Made by a program: the position numbers and the translations under genes. From Oxalobacteraceae bacterium (GTDB lineage: Bacteria; Pseudomonadota; Gammaproteobacteria; Burkholderiales; Burkholderiaceae_D), in assembly GCA_003537575.1 (NCBI GenBank), contig DPRS01000047.1, positions 60,037-124,036 of the forward strand: 64,000 nucleotides of DNA, written 5' to 3'. Below the pieces are notes generated by a model, which was not told the origin of the DNA, did not search any database, and saw only the letters and a program-made list of their open reading frames with translations. Below are positions 1-8,787 of this stretch, piece after piece. Position 1 is the stretch's first letter. Every line of letters begins with the position of its first letter.

Positions 1-197
1 AAACCCTCTGCGACAATGAAGGCCGGGTGCTTTCCCGCGATCAGCTGATGAACAAGGTTTATCCGGACTATCGTGTCGTCACGGATCGCACAGTCGATAC
101 TCACATCAAGAACCTGCGCCGCAAGCTGGACCATGCCTCGCCGGATCGTGAATTGATCCATTCAATTTACGGGCTGGGTTATCGCTTCGAGAAATAG
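1..197 (+). CDS. Response regulator, BaeR-like, C-terminal fragment
   Basis: Only the last 64 residues are in the window; the reading frame is open from base 3 and stops at the TAG at 195-197. The sequence is the C-terminal winged-helix DNA-binding domain of an OmpR/PhoB-family response regulator, with the recognition-helix run VVTDRTVDTHIKNLRRKL and the closing GLGYRFE strand. The wording of the recognition helix is close to that of BaeR, which controls envelope-stress and efflux genes. The receiver domain and any partner kinase lie outside the window, so the BaeR identity is tentative while the family is certain. Confidence 0.85.
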   Translation, partial: TLCDNEGRVLSRDQLMNKVYPDYRVVTDRTVDTHIKNLRRKLDHASPDRELIHSIYGLGYRFEK

Positions 198-265
198 ACG
201 GCTCTCACAATCTTGCTTTCCACCATGCTTGCATGAGTAGAACTGGCCGAACGGCTAGTCGCTTT

Positions 266-287
266 GATACCGTAAAAATACGGTATC
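266..287. promoter_or_regulatory. Perfect 9-bp inverted repeat before the depolymerase gene
   Basis: GATACCGTA at 266-274 pairs perfectly with TACGGTATC at 279-287 across a four-A loop. It lies 69 bases after the response-regulator stop and about 140 bases before the depolymerase start. There is no T-run on either side, so it looks more like an operator or an mRNA hairpin than a terminator. Function is not known. Confidence 0.45.
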
Positions 288-328
288 CGCGGTCGGCCGA
301 ATGCCATTGCATGAATAATATCTCCCGT

Positions 329-347
329 CCGAATACCAGATATTCGG
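329..347. promoter_or_regulatory. Second inverted repeat before the depolymerase gene
   Basis: CCGAATA at 329-335 pairs with TATTCGG at 341-347 around a five-base loop. Together with the hairpin at 266-287 this makes two unrelated dyads in a 230-base intergenic stretch, consistent with a regulated promoter for the secreted depolymerase. No clear -35/-10 pair was identified. Confidence 0.35.
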
Positions 348-427
348 TCCATGAATAAGGCCGTAGAGCCAATAAAAACATAGCTGCGCTGTACTACATC
401 GCAACCAATCAAAAGGAGAAACTCGGA

Positions 428-2182
428 ATGCGTATGAATTACAAGACAATCGCTGTTTCACTCATGCTCGGCGCTCTGTCGGCATCTGCATATGCACTTA
501 CCCCCGGCAGCGGTACCTGGGTCAAGGAAACCACGCTGTTCGGCCTGCAGGATGCCTATACTTACGTGCCCAAGAATACCGCGCCCGCCACGATCGGCAA
601 GGGCCGCGCATTGATGCTCACCCTGCACGGCTGCGGCATGACCGCAGCCGGCAACGTCATCAACCGCAAATACAACTGGGAAGACACCGCCGAAAAATAC
701 GGCATGGTCGTGATCGCTCCCACGGTTCCGGCTGGCACCACCACGACCCGCAAGTATGCCGGCTGCTGGGACTGGTTCGGCGCCGGCCACAGCCGCAGCA
801 CCCGCGACGAAGCCATTCTGCTCAAGCTGATCGATGCGGTCAAAGCGCGCCCCGAACTGGACATCGACCCGAAACAGATCTACGTTACCGGCCTTTCCGC
901 CGGCGGCGGCCTGGTCGTCGACCTGGGTTGCGTCGCGCCGGATTACTTTGCCGGCATGGGCATCAACGCCGGGCCGGCGCTCAATACGCCTGCTACCGCG
1001 GGGGTCGGCTCCAAGTCGACTCGCACGCCGCAACAGGTGGCTGCCGACTGCAAGGCCTACGCAGGCAATTACAGCACAGCCTTGAATACCCAGATCACCT
1101 CGGTCGTCAACGGCTCGACCGATTCGGTCGTCGATCCCACCCATGACTGGACCAACCGTGACGGCATGAAGCTCGCCTATGGCGCCACCACCAGCGCCGG
1201 CACCATCACCGAGGTGAAGAGCACCGGTACCTTGTGGAAGGACAGTGCCAGCAATATCCGCGTTTCCTATATCGAAGCGACCGGCATGGGTCATGCGTGG
1301 CCGGCCGGCGCCGGCGGCAGCGGCGGCGGACTTTATGTCGATTACACCCACGTCAACTATCCGGCTTATGTGACGAAGTTCTTCTTCGATAACAACTTGC
1401 GTGTCGAGCGCGGGAATCCGGATCCTGTCGTCACCAGCTGCAAGGCGACAGTTGCATCGAGCACCGCCACAGCCGTCACTATCAGCGGCACTGCCACCGA
1501 CAATGATCCGATCACTGGCTATCAGGTGACGATCAACGGCCCGACACCTGTCTACGACAACGCGGCAGGTAGCGGCACCAGCTTCAGCAAGCTGTACACG
1601 GGGCTGTCCAACGGCAGTTACAACGTGATCGTGACCGCCAGCGACAATGTCGACAGCGGATCCAATGTGTCGCCAGCGCCCTGCACTACCTCGTTCCAGA
1701 TCGGTCCGGTAGTGCTGGTGCCGCCGTCCAATGTGAGCGCACCGCCATCGTCCATCACCGCCAGCGAAATCGGCCTGACCTGGAGCAACGTCACCGGCGC
1801 CACCAGCTATAAGGTCACCCGCACTGGCGGCCCGACTGGTACGGTGGTCTTGTCGGTTCCGGCGGCAAGCGGCACGGTGACCAGCCATACCGCAACCGGC
1901 CTGACTGAACAGACGCAGTACACCTTCACCGTGCAGTCGGTCAATGCGGATGGTGAAAGTGCCGCATCGCCGCCCGTGACGGTGGCTACCAAGTCTGCGT
2001 TCATCTGCACCGCAACGACGTCCAGCAATTATGCGCATGTCACGGGAGGACGCGCGTACGCCTCCGGCGGCTACGCGTATGCAAAGGGTTCCAATACCAG
2101 GATGGGCTTGTACAACACGTTCTATACCAGCACCCTGGCACAGACGGCACCCGGTTATTACAACGTTGGCAACTGCCCTTAA
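428..2182 (+). CDS. phaZ: Secreted PHB depolymerase family esterase with FN3-like modules
   Basis: This 584-residue protein should hydrolyse extracellular poly(3-hydroxybutyrate). It begins with a signal peptide ending near AYALT. The catalytic domain (roughly residues 30-330) has the oxyanion-side LTLHGCGM run, the lipase box GLSAGG with the nucleophile Ser at about 157, and a GMGHAWPAG histidine motif. Two fibronectin/Ig-like modules follow (about 335-430 and 435-525). A C-terminal stretch of about 60 residues with repeated Ala-Tyr-Ala and a GNCP end resembles the terminal domain of known extracellular PHB depolymerases. The start at 428 sits downstream of AAGGAG; an in-frame ATG at 434 is an alternative. 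The gene stands alone and ends in a strong terminator. The exact polyester substrate is inferred from the family. Confidence 0.85.
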   Translation: MRMNYKTIAVSLMLGALSASAYALTPGSGTWVKETTLFGLQDAYTYVPKNTAPATIGKGRALMLTLHGCGMTAAGNVINRKYNWEDTAEKYGMVVIAPTVPAGTTTTRKYAGCWDWFGAGHSRSTRDEAILLKLIDAVKARPELDIDPKQIYVTGLSAGGGLVVDLGCVAPDYFAGMGINAGPALNTPATAGVGSKSTRTPQQVAADCKAYAGNYSTALNTQITSVVNGSTDSVVDPTHDWTNRDGMKLAYGATTSAGTITEVKSTGTLWKDSASNIRVSYIEATGMGHAWPAGAGGSGGGLYVDYTHVNYPAYVTKFFFDNNLRVERGNPDPVVTSCKATVASSTATAVTISGTATDNDPITGYQVTINGPTPVYDNAAGSGTSFSKLYTGLSNGSYNVIVTASDNVDSGSNVSPAPCTTSFQIGPVVLVPPSNVSAPPSSITASEIGLTWSNVTGATSYKVTRTGGPTGTVVLSVPAASGTVTSHTATGLTEQTQYTFTVQSVNADGESAASPPVTVATKSAFICTATTSSNYAHVTGGRAYASGGYAYAKGSNTRMGLYNTFYTSTLAQTAPGYYNVGNCP

Positions 2183-2255
2183 CCGCAATCGCAATGAAGC
2201 TACTGTTTAAGCCACTGTTTCGGTGAAATTCTGAAACTGGTCAGGCTTGACTGAC

Positions 2256-2288
2256 AAAAGGCGGACCGCATGGTCCGCCTTTTCTTTT
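2256..2288 (+). terminator. Intrinsic terminator after the depolymerase gene
   Basis: AAAGGCGGACC and GGTCCGCCTTT form an 11-bp stem around a short GCAT loop, followed by TTCTTTT. The flanking A and T runs make it usable in both directions. Confidence 0.85.
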
Positions 2289-2429
2289 CAATTTTCTATT
2301 TCCCTTATGCAGCCTGAGCATAAGCATAGAAAATAATAATTCTTGTGCTGACAATAATAGCTGGCTAACCTTCAAGCTCTAGCCAAGTCTTCTATAATGC
2401 CGGGCTTACCCGGTGTCTTTTGGTTTCCA

Positions 2430-3200
2430 ATGAAACTATCATTTAATAATATTACAAAGAATTTTGCCGATTTGCAGGTTGTCGAACACTTCAGTTCTGA
2501 AATGCAAACCGGTGAGCTGGTGGCACTGGTTGGCCCCTCTGGGTGCGGCAAGTCGACGCTGCTGCACATTGCCGCCGGCCTGGAAAAACCGAGTGCAGGC
2601 AGTATCCTGGCCGACGGCAAACCGGTGACCGGGCCGCATCCGGAACGCATGCTGATGTTCCAGGAAAACGCCCTCTATCCCTGGCTGACCCTGGTGCAGA
2701 ACGTCGCGATGGCGCTGGAATTGCAGAAAGCTCCCAAGGCCGAAGCGCGCAAGCAGGCAGTGGCGTGGCTGGCCAAGGTCAAGCTGCAGGGCTTTGAAGA
2801 GTATTACCCGCACCAGGTCTCGGGTGGCATGCGGCAGCGTTGCGCGCTGGCGCGCGCCTTCGTCTCGCAACCCAAAGTATTGTTGCTCGATGAACCATTC
2901 GGCGCGCTCGATGCCCTGACGCGCATGACACTGCAAGATGCCCTGCGCGATCTGATCCGCGAAGTGCGGCCGACGGTACTGCTGGTGACGCACGATGTGG
3001 ATGAAGCGCTGTTCCTGGCTGATCGCATTCTGGTGTTCAGCCATCGCCCGGCCACGGTGCTCAAGGAATTCAACCTGGCGCACCACGAGAAGAGCCACGA
3101 TCTGTCGGAATTTGCCGCCATGCGGCGCGAGATCCTCAGCTTGCTCGGCATTCATGCCGAGCAGGAAGTAGTCAACCCATTGGAAGGAGTGGAAGTATGA
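2430..3200 (+). CDS. NitT/TauT-type ABC transporter ATP-binding protein
   Basis: This is the 256-residue ATPase of an importer for a small organic or sulfonate-like substrate. It has Walker A GPSGCGKST, the Q-loop in MFQENALYPWL, the signature VSGGMRQR, Walker B VLLLDEP and the switch histidine in THDVDEA. An upstream in-frame ATG at 2397 would add 11 unconserved residues, so the ATG at 2430, giving MKLSFNNITK, is preferred. Its TGA overlaps the ATG of the binding-protein gene by four bases, showing a single transcript. Similarity is to SsuB/TauB-class ATPases, but the substrate cannot be read from the sequence. Confidence 0.88.
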   Translation: MKLSFNNITKNFADLQVVEHFSSEMQTGELVALVGPSGCGKSTLLHIAAGLEKPSAGSILADGKPVTGPHPERMLMFQENALYPWLTLVQNVAMALELQKAPKAEARKQAVAWLAKVKLQGFEEYYPHQVSGGMRQRCALARAFVSQPKVLLLDEPFGALDALTRMTLQDALRDLIREVRPTVLLVTHDVDEALFLADRILVFSHRPATVLKEFNLAHHEKSHDLSEFAAMRREILSLLGIHAEQEVVNPLEGVEV

Positions 3201-4204
3201 AATTGTTTTCCAAGTTTTCTCGCCTGATGCTGGCCGCGGTGGCGACGCTGGCACTGTCCGGCCAGGCATTGGCCGCCGATAAGTTCAAGGTCGGCTACAT
3301 CCGCGTGATGGACGATGCGCAAGCCATCGCCGCGCAAGAAGGCGGCTTTTACAAAAAGCATGGCCTGGATGTAGAACTGGTTGAATTCAAGTCCGGCACC
3401 GACCTGATCAAGGCGATCGTCGGCGGCCAGCTCGACACCGGCGTGCTTGGCTTCACCAATGCGGTGGCCTGGGCTTCCAAGGGCGCCGACCTGAAGGTAG
3501 TGAGCGGCGCGCAGCATGGTTACCATGCCATCCTGGTGCGTGAAGATGCCGGCGTCAACAAGGTGGCCGACCTGAAGGGCAAGACCCTGGCTTCGCAAGC
3601 CGAAGGCAGCACCGCCGATACGGTGCTGAAAGGCGTGGTCCTGAAGAATGCCGGCCTGAAGATCGACGACGTCAATGTGATGGGCGTCTCGCCGCAGGTG
3701 GCGGTGCAGTCGCTGGTCGGCAAGCGCGTTGACGCTGCCTTCTTGTTCGAGCCGCAAGCCAGCATCGCGCAGCTGATCGCGCCGGTCAAGCAAATCTATG
3801 AAATCGGCGAAGTCTGGCCCTTCCCCTGCATGGTGGTGATCACTTCGGGCGAGACCCTGAAGAAGCGCCGCGCCGAGGTGTGGAAGTCGCTTGATGCGCA
3901 GAAGGAAGCCATCGACCTGCTGCAGAAGAAGCCGGCCGAAGCATCCAAGCTGATCGCCAACTATTTCATTTCCGAGCCGACCCTGAAAACCCTGAAGAAG
4001 GGTGACGTGCCGCGTGAGGAAGTGATTACTTCCGCCATCAAGAGCCAGACCTTCAGCGCAGTGCTAACGTCCAAGGAAGAGGCACGCATGCAGGAAATCG
4101 CCAATATCATGCAGGAGCAGGGCGCGCTGAAGACCCGTGACGGCAAGGCTTTCGACGTCAAGTCGATCCTCGATCTCTCCTGGCAAAAGGAACGCAAGCT
4201 GTAA
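3197..4204 (+). CDS. NitT/TauT-type ABC transporter substrate-binding protein
   Basis: This 335-residue periplasmic binding protein captures the ligand for the importer encoded on both sides. It has a Sec signal peptide ending at GQALAAD. The mature start KFKVGYIRVMDDAQAIAA and the following GGFYKKHGLDVELVEF run are the usual opening of the TauA/SsuA/NrtA-like (NMT1/THI5) fold. The start overlaps the stop of the ATPase gene. A hairpin follows the stop before the permease gene, so this protein may be made in excess over the membrane parts. The ligand is unknown. Confidence 0.85.
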   Translation: MKLFSKFSRLMLAAVATLALSGQALAADKFKVGYIRVMDDAQAIAAQEGGFYKKHGLDVELVEFKSGTDLIKAIVGGQLDTGVLGFTNAVAWASKGADLKVVSGAQHGYHAILVREDAGVNKVADLKGKTLASQAEGSTADTVLKGVVLKNAGLKIDDVNVMGVSPQVAVQSLVGKRVDAAFLFEPQASIAQLIAPVKQIYEIGEVWPFPCMVVITSGETLKKRRAEVWKSLDAQKEAIDLLQKKPAEASKLIANYFISEPTLKTLKKGDVPREEVITSAIKSQTFSAVLTSKEEARMQEIANIMQEQGALKTRDGKAFDVKSILDLSWQKERKL

Positions 4205-4244
4205 GTGGTAATTGCTATTGATACTACGGCTTTCGCAGGTAAAT

Positions 4245-4277
4245 GATGGCCGGCCCACTGCCGGCCATCTTGTTTTG
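4245..4277 (+). terminator. Intra-operon hairpin, possible partial terminator
   Basis: GATGGCCGGC at 4245-4254 pairs perfectly with GCCGGCCATC at 4260-4269, followed by TTGTTTTG. It sits in the 81-base gap between the binding-protein and permease genes. The T-run is interrupted, so partial read-through and 3' mRNA stabilisation of the binding-protein message are likelier than full termination. Confidence 0.65.
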
Positions 4278-4285
4278 AAATTGAC

Positions 4286-5059
4286 ATGAGTACCCAGATC
4301 CGTCTTTCCGGTTTTCATAAAAAAATCGCCTTCACCCTGGCCGTCTTCCTGATCCTGCTCGGCTGGCAAATCGCCGCCTGGATCCTGCCGGATTTCCTGA
4401 TGCCGGATGTGCCGGTAGTAATGATGCGGCTGTGGGAGGAAATCCAGACCGAATCGTTTCGCGCCGCGTTGTGGGGCAGCCTGATCCGACTGGGCAGCGG
4501 CTACGGCGCCGCCCTGCTGTTCGGCATTGGATTCGGCCTGATCGGCGCAGTGCTGTTCTTCTTCCGCGAAGTGCTGAAGTCCGCCATCATTATCCTGCAA
4601 TCGATTCCGTCGATCGCCTGGGTGCCGCTGTTTTTGATCATGATGGGCTTCGGTAACATGCCGATGATCGTGGTGGTGGCGATCGCCGCTTTCTTCCCGG
4701 CCGCGCTGTCGGTGATGAACGCCACCGAAAGCGTGCAGAAGGTGCATGTGGCGGCCGCCCGCGTGATGGGGGCGTCGCGCTGGGATATGCTGCGCCGCGT
4801 CTATCTGCCGGCGGTGATGCCGGAACTGATCACCGGCGCCCAGCTCGCCTTCGGCAATGCCTGGCGCGCGCTGATCTCGTGCGAAATGCTGATCGGCTTC
4901 GGCAAGGGGCTGGGAAGGTCCTTGTCGTATGCCGGCGAAACCGCCGACATGGTGGGCGTGATGACCAGCATCCTGGCGATTGCCATCCTGGCGCCGCTGA
5001 TCGACCAGCTGCTGCTGGAAAACCTCAAGCATCGCGTGCTGCGTTACCAGTACGTCTGA
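4286..5059 (+). CDS. ABC transporter permease, BPD type, NitT/TauT class
   Basis: The 257-residue inner-membrane permease completes the importer. It has about six hydrophobic segments and the conserved EAA-type cytoplasmic loop (AAARVMGASRWDMLRRVYLPAVMP) that docks on the ATPase. The start at 4286, just after the intra-operon hairpin, gives MSTQIRLSGFHKK, a plausible positively charged cytoplasmic N-terminus. No convincing ribosome-binding site is visible. The next gene starts 9 bases after its stop. Confidence 0.87.
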   Translation: MSTQIRLSGFHKKIAFTLAVFLILLGWQIAAWILPDFLMPDVPVVMMRLWEEIQTESFRAALWGSLIRLGSGYGAALLFGIGFGLIGAVLFFFREVLKSAIIILQSIPSIAWVPLFLIMMGFGNMPMIVVVAIAAFFPAALSVMNATESVQKVHVAAARVMGASRWDMLRRVYLPAVMPELITGAQLAFGNAWRALISCEMLIGFGKGLGRSLSYAGETADMVGVMTSILAIAILAPLIDQLLLENLKHRVLRYQYV

Positions 5060-5068
5060 GTATTCATC

Positions 5069-5923
5069 ATGAAATCGCTGCCATCCCCGCGCTCGATTTT
5101 GCTGCCCCGTTTGCCCCGGGCGGGCGCGGCAGCGGGTGCGCTGGCGGTTGCTATTGCCGGCATGACGCCGGTGGCATCGGCAGCATCAGCGGTCGATGCG
5201 CTGACAGCAATCCGCCAGCGCGGCGAGCTGAGAGTGGGCATGCAGTACGTCGCGCCGGAATACGTCGCGGGCAGCAAGTTCCGCACGCCTGAAGGGATCG
5301 AGCACGTGCTGGCGCAAGACCTGGCGCAACGCCTGCAAGTCAAGGCGGTGGCAGTGCAGGCTGGCGCTGTGAAGAACAAAGACAAGCTGTCGACGGCACG
5401 CAAGGAGGAGGTGCTGCTGACAGTGGCGCCGGCAAGCCAATCCCCGCGCGCCGGCGCCGTACCGACCGGCTATGTCGCCGCGCCGATGGCCATCATGCGC
5501 AGCGATACCACGATCAGGAGCTGGGAGCAGTTGAAGGGCCGCAGCGTTTGCGTGGCGCAAGGCGGACGTTACGCCGGCCTGGCGGCGCGCTACGGGGCCG
5601 TTGAAAAGCCGTACAAGGCAGCGGCCGATGCCTTGCTGGCGCTGCGCGTCGGCGCATGCGACGCCACCATTCACGACGCCGCCCTGCTGGAAGAATTGCT
5701 CAAGCTGCCGGAGTGGAAAAAGTTTTCCGCGCGGTTGACGCCCGGCGCCGGCGCGCCGCTCGACATCGTGCTGTCGCCGGGCGACGACAAGGCGCGCGCC
5801 TACTTTCAGCAAGTAACCAGGGAGTGGCAGGCCAGCGGCTATCTGCAGCAGCAACTGCGGCTCATGGCGCGCAATATTGCCTTTGAAGTCTATCTCGACC
5901 AGGATGTGCCGGACTGCCATTGA
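5069..5923 (+). CDS. Second periplasmic binding protein, amino-acid-type (SBP family 3)
   Basis: This 284-residue protein has a long arginine-containing signal peptide ending near ASAAS, then the AIRQRGELRVGMQY opening typical of bacterial extracellular solute-binding proteins of family 3. It is not homologous in detail to the NMT1-like protein at 3197-4204. It follows the permease by nine bases and so is probably co-transcribed. It could widen the substrate range of the importer, act as a sensor, or serve a permease elsewhere. The family call is good; the role is open. Confidence 0.75.
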   Translation: MKSLPSPRSILLPRLPRAGAAAGALAVAIAGMTPVASAASAVDALTAIRQRGELRVGMQYVAPEYVAGSKFRTPEGIEHVLAQDLAQRLQVKAVAVQAGAVKNKDKLSTARKEEVLLTVAPASQSPRAGAVPTGYVAAPMAIMRSDTTIRSWEQLKGRSVCVAQGGRYAGLAARYGAVEKPYKAAADALLALRVGACDATIHDAALLEELLKLPEWKKFSARLTPGAGAPLDIVLSPGDDKARAYFQQVTREWQASGYLQQQLRLMARNIAFEVYLDQDVPDCH

Positions 5924-5973
5924 GCGTGGCAGCGCCTGAAGCGCACGGCCGCGCATGGCGGGCGCGATTTCCC

Positions 5974-6717
5974 TTATTCCAGGTATTGCGCATTCCAGCG
6001 CCGATACATCTCATATGCTGCCGCCTTCATCGCATACTTGTCGGCGTAATCCTTCGGATCGAGCGGATCGTACACATAGAAGTTGGCGCGGTTGTTGACT
6101 GCGGTGGCCATGTGGCGGATCTTGTCCGGCAGAGTCCAGGGCGGCTGCCATTCGAAATCGTCCTGCGCCTCGTAATGCAGGAATACCGGCAGGATCGGGA
6201 TGCCGGTGCGCATGGAGACTTCGAACGCGCCCGATTTAAATTCGTTGTGCAGCCGCCTCCCCTTACAGCCGCCTTCCGGGTACAGCGCGATGTTTTGCCC
6301 GGCCTCGACTGCATCGGCCATGGTCTGGATCGATTGCTGGCGCGATTGCGGATCGTCGCGATCCACATACAGCGTGCCGGCGGCGCGGCTGATGCGGCCG
6401 ACGATGAACCAGTCCTGCACCTGCAGCTTGGCCAGCGAGATGACGTTGAATAAGGCCGGGATGCCGATATCCTCGAAGGCACTGGGATGGTTGGCGATCA
6501 GGATGTAGCGCTGCGGCAGGGCTTTAAGGTTTTTCTGGTGCAGATGCAGGTCGACGTCGAGCGCGCGCACGAAGGCGCGGCACCAGGCATGGAACAGATG
6601 GGCCACCGGATGCTTACCGCGCCACGGCAGCCAGGACAGCAGATACAGCAGCGCAGTGAATACGATGAAATCGATCCAGCCGATGGTTTTGCGCAAGAGG
6701 CGCAGCATTGGTAGCAT
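5974..6717 (-). CDS. Lysophospholipid acyltransferase family protein (PlsC-like)
   Basis: This 247-residue membrane-bound protein has an N-terminal hydrophobic segment (about residues 12-30) and the acyltransferase motifs in order: an NH-containing motif I, the YVDRDDPQSRQQ block, and the LYPEGG motif III. Such enzymes move acyl chains to lysophosphatidate or similar acceptors at the inner membrane. Motif I reads NHPSAFED, so the usual HX4D has Glu at the Asp position or the Asp moved by one. The start at 6717 follows GGGGAG at good spacing. It is convergent with the ABC operon. The acyl acceptor is not known. Confidence 0.78.
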   Translation of the reverse strand: MLPMLRLLRKTIGWIDFIVFTALLYLLSWLPWRGKHPVAHLFHAWCRAFVRALDVDLHLHQKNLKALPQRYILIANHPSAFEDIGIPALFNVISLAKLQVQDWFIVGRISRAAGTLYVDRDDPQSRQQSIQTMADAVEAGQNIALYPEGGCKGRRLHNEFKSGAFEVSMRTGIPILPVFLHYEAQDDFEWQPPWTLPDKIRHMATAVNNRANFYVYDPLDPKDYADKYAMKAAAYEMYRRWNAQYLE

Positions 6718-6787
6718 CCGGTCTCCCCTGTCTTGTACCGGTGCAATAATACATGAGCGTCAATGAACAAGAGAATGAAAAGCGGTC

Positions 6788-7228
6788 CTATTTTCTTATT
6801 TCCTGTCGCAATTCCTCTGCAAGCAGTTGCCGCTTTTCCAGCGTGAGAAAGCGCCCCACCTGCACCGCACATTTCCCGGACTCCAGGCAGATGAGATCGC
6901 CATAGCGCTTCGGCGGAACGACCCGGAGCCACTGCGGTTCCAGGCGAATTTGCCTAACCCTTTCCGCTTCGATGCATTCCACCAGCAAGGCGTCGTCGGC
7001 CAGCACGATATGCTCATGGTCGCAGGCATGGCGCGCGTAATGCAGAAAGGCTGCCGCCAGGGCTGCCGCTTCCAGGATAGCGAAAGCCAGCACCATCCAG
7101 GCACCGTACAGAAAAACAAAAGGCAGGGAAAAAACGATCAGCCCAAGACAAAGTCCGCTCATGGCCACGACAAACTGACGCGGAGACAATGAGCAGTTGC
7201 GTTTTAACAGCCATTCGCGCTGGTGCAT
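6788..7228 (-). CDS. DUF2244 domain-containing membrane protein
   Basis: The protein has 146 residues, with two adjacent hydrophobic segments (about 22-65) after a short charged N-terminus (REWLLKRNCSLSPRQ), then a soluble domain with WLRVVPPKRYGDLICLESG. This arrangement matches the DUF2244 family of small inner-membrane proteins of unknown function. It lies 70 bases upstream of the acyltransferase on the same strand and may be co-transcribed. No function can be assigned. Confidence 0.75.
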   Translation of the reverse strand: MHQREWLLKRNCSLSPRQFVVAMSGLCLGLIVFSLPFVFLYGAWMVLAFAILEAAALAAAFLHYARHACDHEHIVLADDALLVECIEAERVRQIRLEPQWLRVVPPKRYGDLICLESGKCAVQVGRFLTLEKRQLLAEELRQEIRK

Positions 7229-7458
7229 TGCAGGCGCCTCACTATGCAGAAAGCGATACCATTCCCTGCAGGTAAAGAAGAAAACTTGCTGTTTTGTGCC
7301 GCAAACATATGACTTGGCAACGCAAAAGCTTCCAGCTATAGACCGACTTTCAGCGAAATAATTTCAAATATACCTACATCAACCTCCCGGTCGGGGCGTG
7401 GAACTTAACAGGGGGACCTCTTCCCTATCTGAATCCAGTTCAAAGCGAAGGAAACACC

Positions 7459-8505
7459 ATGCCGAAACCACCCTTCAAAAAATTGAATGAGCAGGTCATC
7501 GTCCTTGTCGGTGCCACCAGCGGTATTGGCTTGACGACCGCGCGCAAGGCCGCCAGGACAGGCGCCAGGCTGGTGCTGGCGGCACGCAACGAGCAAGCCT
7601 TGCAGCAAATCTGCGATGAAGTGAATAGCCGGGGCGCTGAGGCTTGTTATGTCGTTGCCGACGTCGGCAGCGAGGAGCAGGTGAAAAACATTGCCACGGT
7701 GGCGATGCAGCGCTTCGGCGGCTTCGATACCTGGGTCAATATCGCCGGCGTCGGCGTTTTCGGCCGTAACGAAGAAGTGTCCATTGAAGACATGCGGCGT
7801 TTGTTCGAAACCAATTTCTGGGGTGTCGTCTACGGTTCGCTCACGGCGGTCCGGCACCTTAAGGTGCATGGCGGTGCGCTGATCAACATCGGCAGTGAAG
7901 TATCGGACTGCGCTGTGCCGCTGCAGGGAATCTACTCCGCTTCGAAGCACGCGGTCAAAGGCTTCACTGATTCGCTGCGGGTCGAACTCGAGGAACAAGA
8001 CGCTCCCGTGTCAGTTACCCTGATCAAGCCGGCCGCGGTCGACACGATGTTCGTTGCGCATGCAAAGAATTACATGGAAGTCGAGCCGAGGTTGCCGCCG
8101 CCTATTTATGCCCCGGAGATCGTGACGAATGGGATTTTGCATGCTGCCACGCATCCGATAAGAGATATCTATATCGGCGGCGTCGCCAAGCTCAACGGCG
8201 CCGGCGCCTATTACATGCCGCGATTGCTCGACTGGTACATGCGGCGCTTTATGTTTCGCCAGCATAAAACCAATCGTCCTGCGCAAGACCGCGAACATCA
8301 CAGCCTCTATACCTACCAGGATGATCTGCTGGAACGAGGGGGCGTCGGCGGTCGTCCTCACGAGCGCAGCTTGTATACCAGCGCGGCAATGCATCGCGGT
8401 ATTACAGCCAGCGTGATCTTCGGACTGGGACTGGCATTAGTAGCGTTGTTGCGCGGACGACGCAACGGGGGGCGGGAAAAGAGTATGTCTTTTCAGCGCT
8501 TATGA
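7459..8505 (+). CDS. SDR family oxidoreductase with C-terminal membrane anchor
   Basis: This is a 348-residue short-chain dehydrogenase. The Rossmann motif is GATSGIG near residue 20, the NAD(P) NIAG motif follows, and the catalytic Tyr-Lys pair is in YSASKHAVKG. It is about 100 residues longer than a basic SDR. The tail ends in a hydrophobic segment (about 315-333, VIFGLGLALVALL) followed by basic residues, suggesting a membrane-tethered reductase. The ATG at 7459 follows AAGGAA. The 230 bases upstream contain no gene. The substrate is unknown. Confidence 0.85.
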   Translation: MPKPPFKKLNEQVIVLVGATSGIGLTTARKAARTGARLVLAARNEQALQQICDEVNSRGAEACYVVADVGSEEQVKNIATVAMQRFGGFDTWVNIAGVGVFGRNEEVSIEDMRRLFETNFWGVVYGSLTAVRHLKVHGGALINIGSEVSDCAVPLQGIYSASKHAVKGFTDSLRVELEEQDAPVSVTLIKPAAVDTMFVAHAKNYMEVEPRLPPPIYAPEIVTNGILHAATHPIRDIYIGGVAKLNGAGAYYMPRLLDWYMRRFMFRQHKTNRPAQDREHHSLYTYQDDLLERGGVGGRPHERSLYTSAAMHRGITASVIFGLGLALVALLRGRRNGGREKSMSFQRL

Positions 8506-8570
8506 TCCAGGTCGCTCCTCTCATGTCTATGAGATGGCACATGGTATGTTTCAGGTATACCATCTTGCTA

Positions 8571-8674
8571 AGAGCGCCTATCAAAATACCGCTTGCAGCG
8601 TTGCGCCGCCTTGCCGTACATCTTGTACTGTCTTCGTCGGCGCGCCTTGCCATCGGCATTTTGATAGGCGCTCT
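8571..8674. repeat. 104-bp MITE-like element with 17-bp terminal inverted repeats
   Basis: AGAGCGCCTATCAAAAT at 8571-8587 is the exact reverse complement of ATTTTGATAGGCGCTCT at 8658-8674. The centre holds a second dyad, GTACA-TCT-TGTAC, at 8616-8628 and GC-rich arms, so the whole element can fold into one long hairpin. It carries no gene. It lies alone between the SDR gene and the SRPBCC gene. The form is that of a miniature inverted-repeat element or a REP-type unit; no target duplication was seen at its edges. Confidence 0.7.
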
Positions 8675-8787
8675 AAATAGATGTAAGCATTTCCGGCGCA
8701 GGTATTATAGTTGTCGTAAAAAAATTCCATGTTTGATCGCGTGGTGCGGGGCTCTGCAGCATAGCGGAATCGAAAGGCTAATTGATC

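Noticed and set aside
1..197. Link between the BaeR-like fragment and the MdtD-like exporter at the other end, as in the mdtABCD-baeSR operon
   Set aside because: They are 62 kb apart with many unrelated genes between; the resemblance is a coincidence of family membership.
458..2194. 578-codon open frame on the minus strand across the depolymerase gene
   Set aside because: It is the antisense shadow of a GC-rich gene. Its product is rich in Arg, Gly, His and Ala with no domain, while the plus-strand product has a signal peptide and a lipase box.
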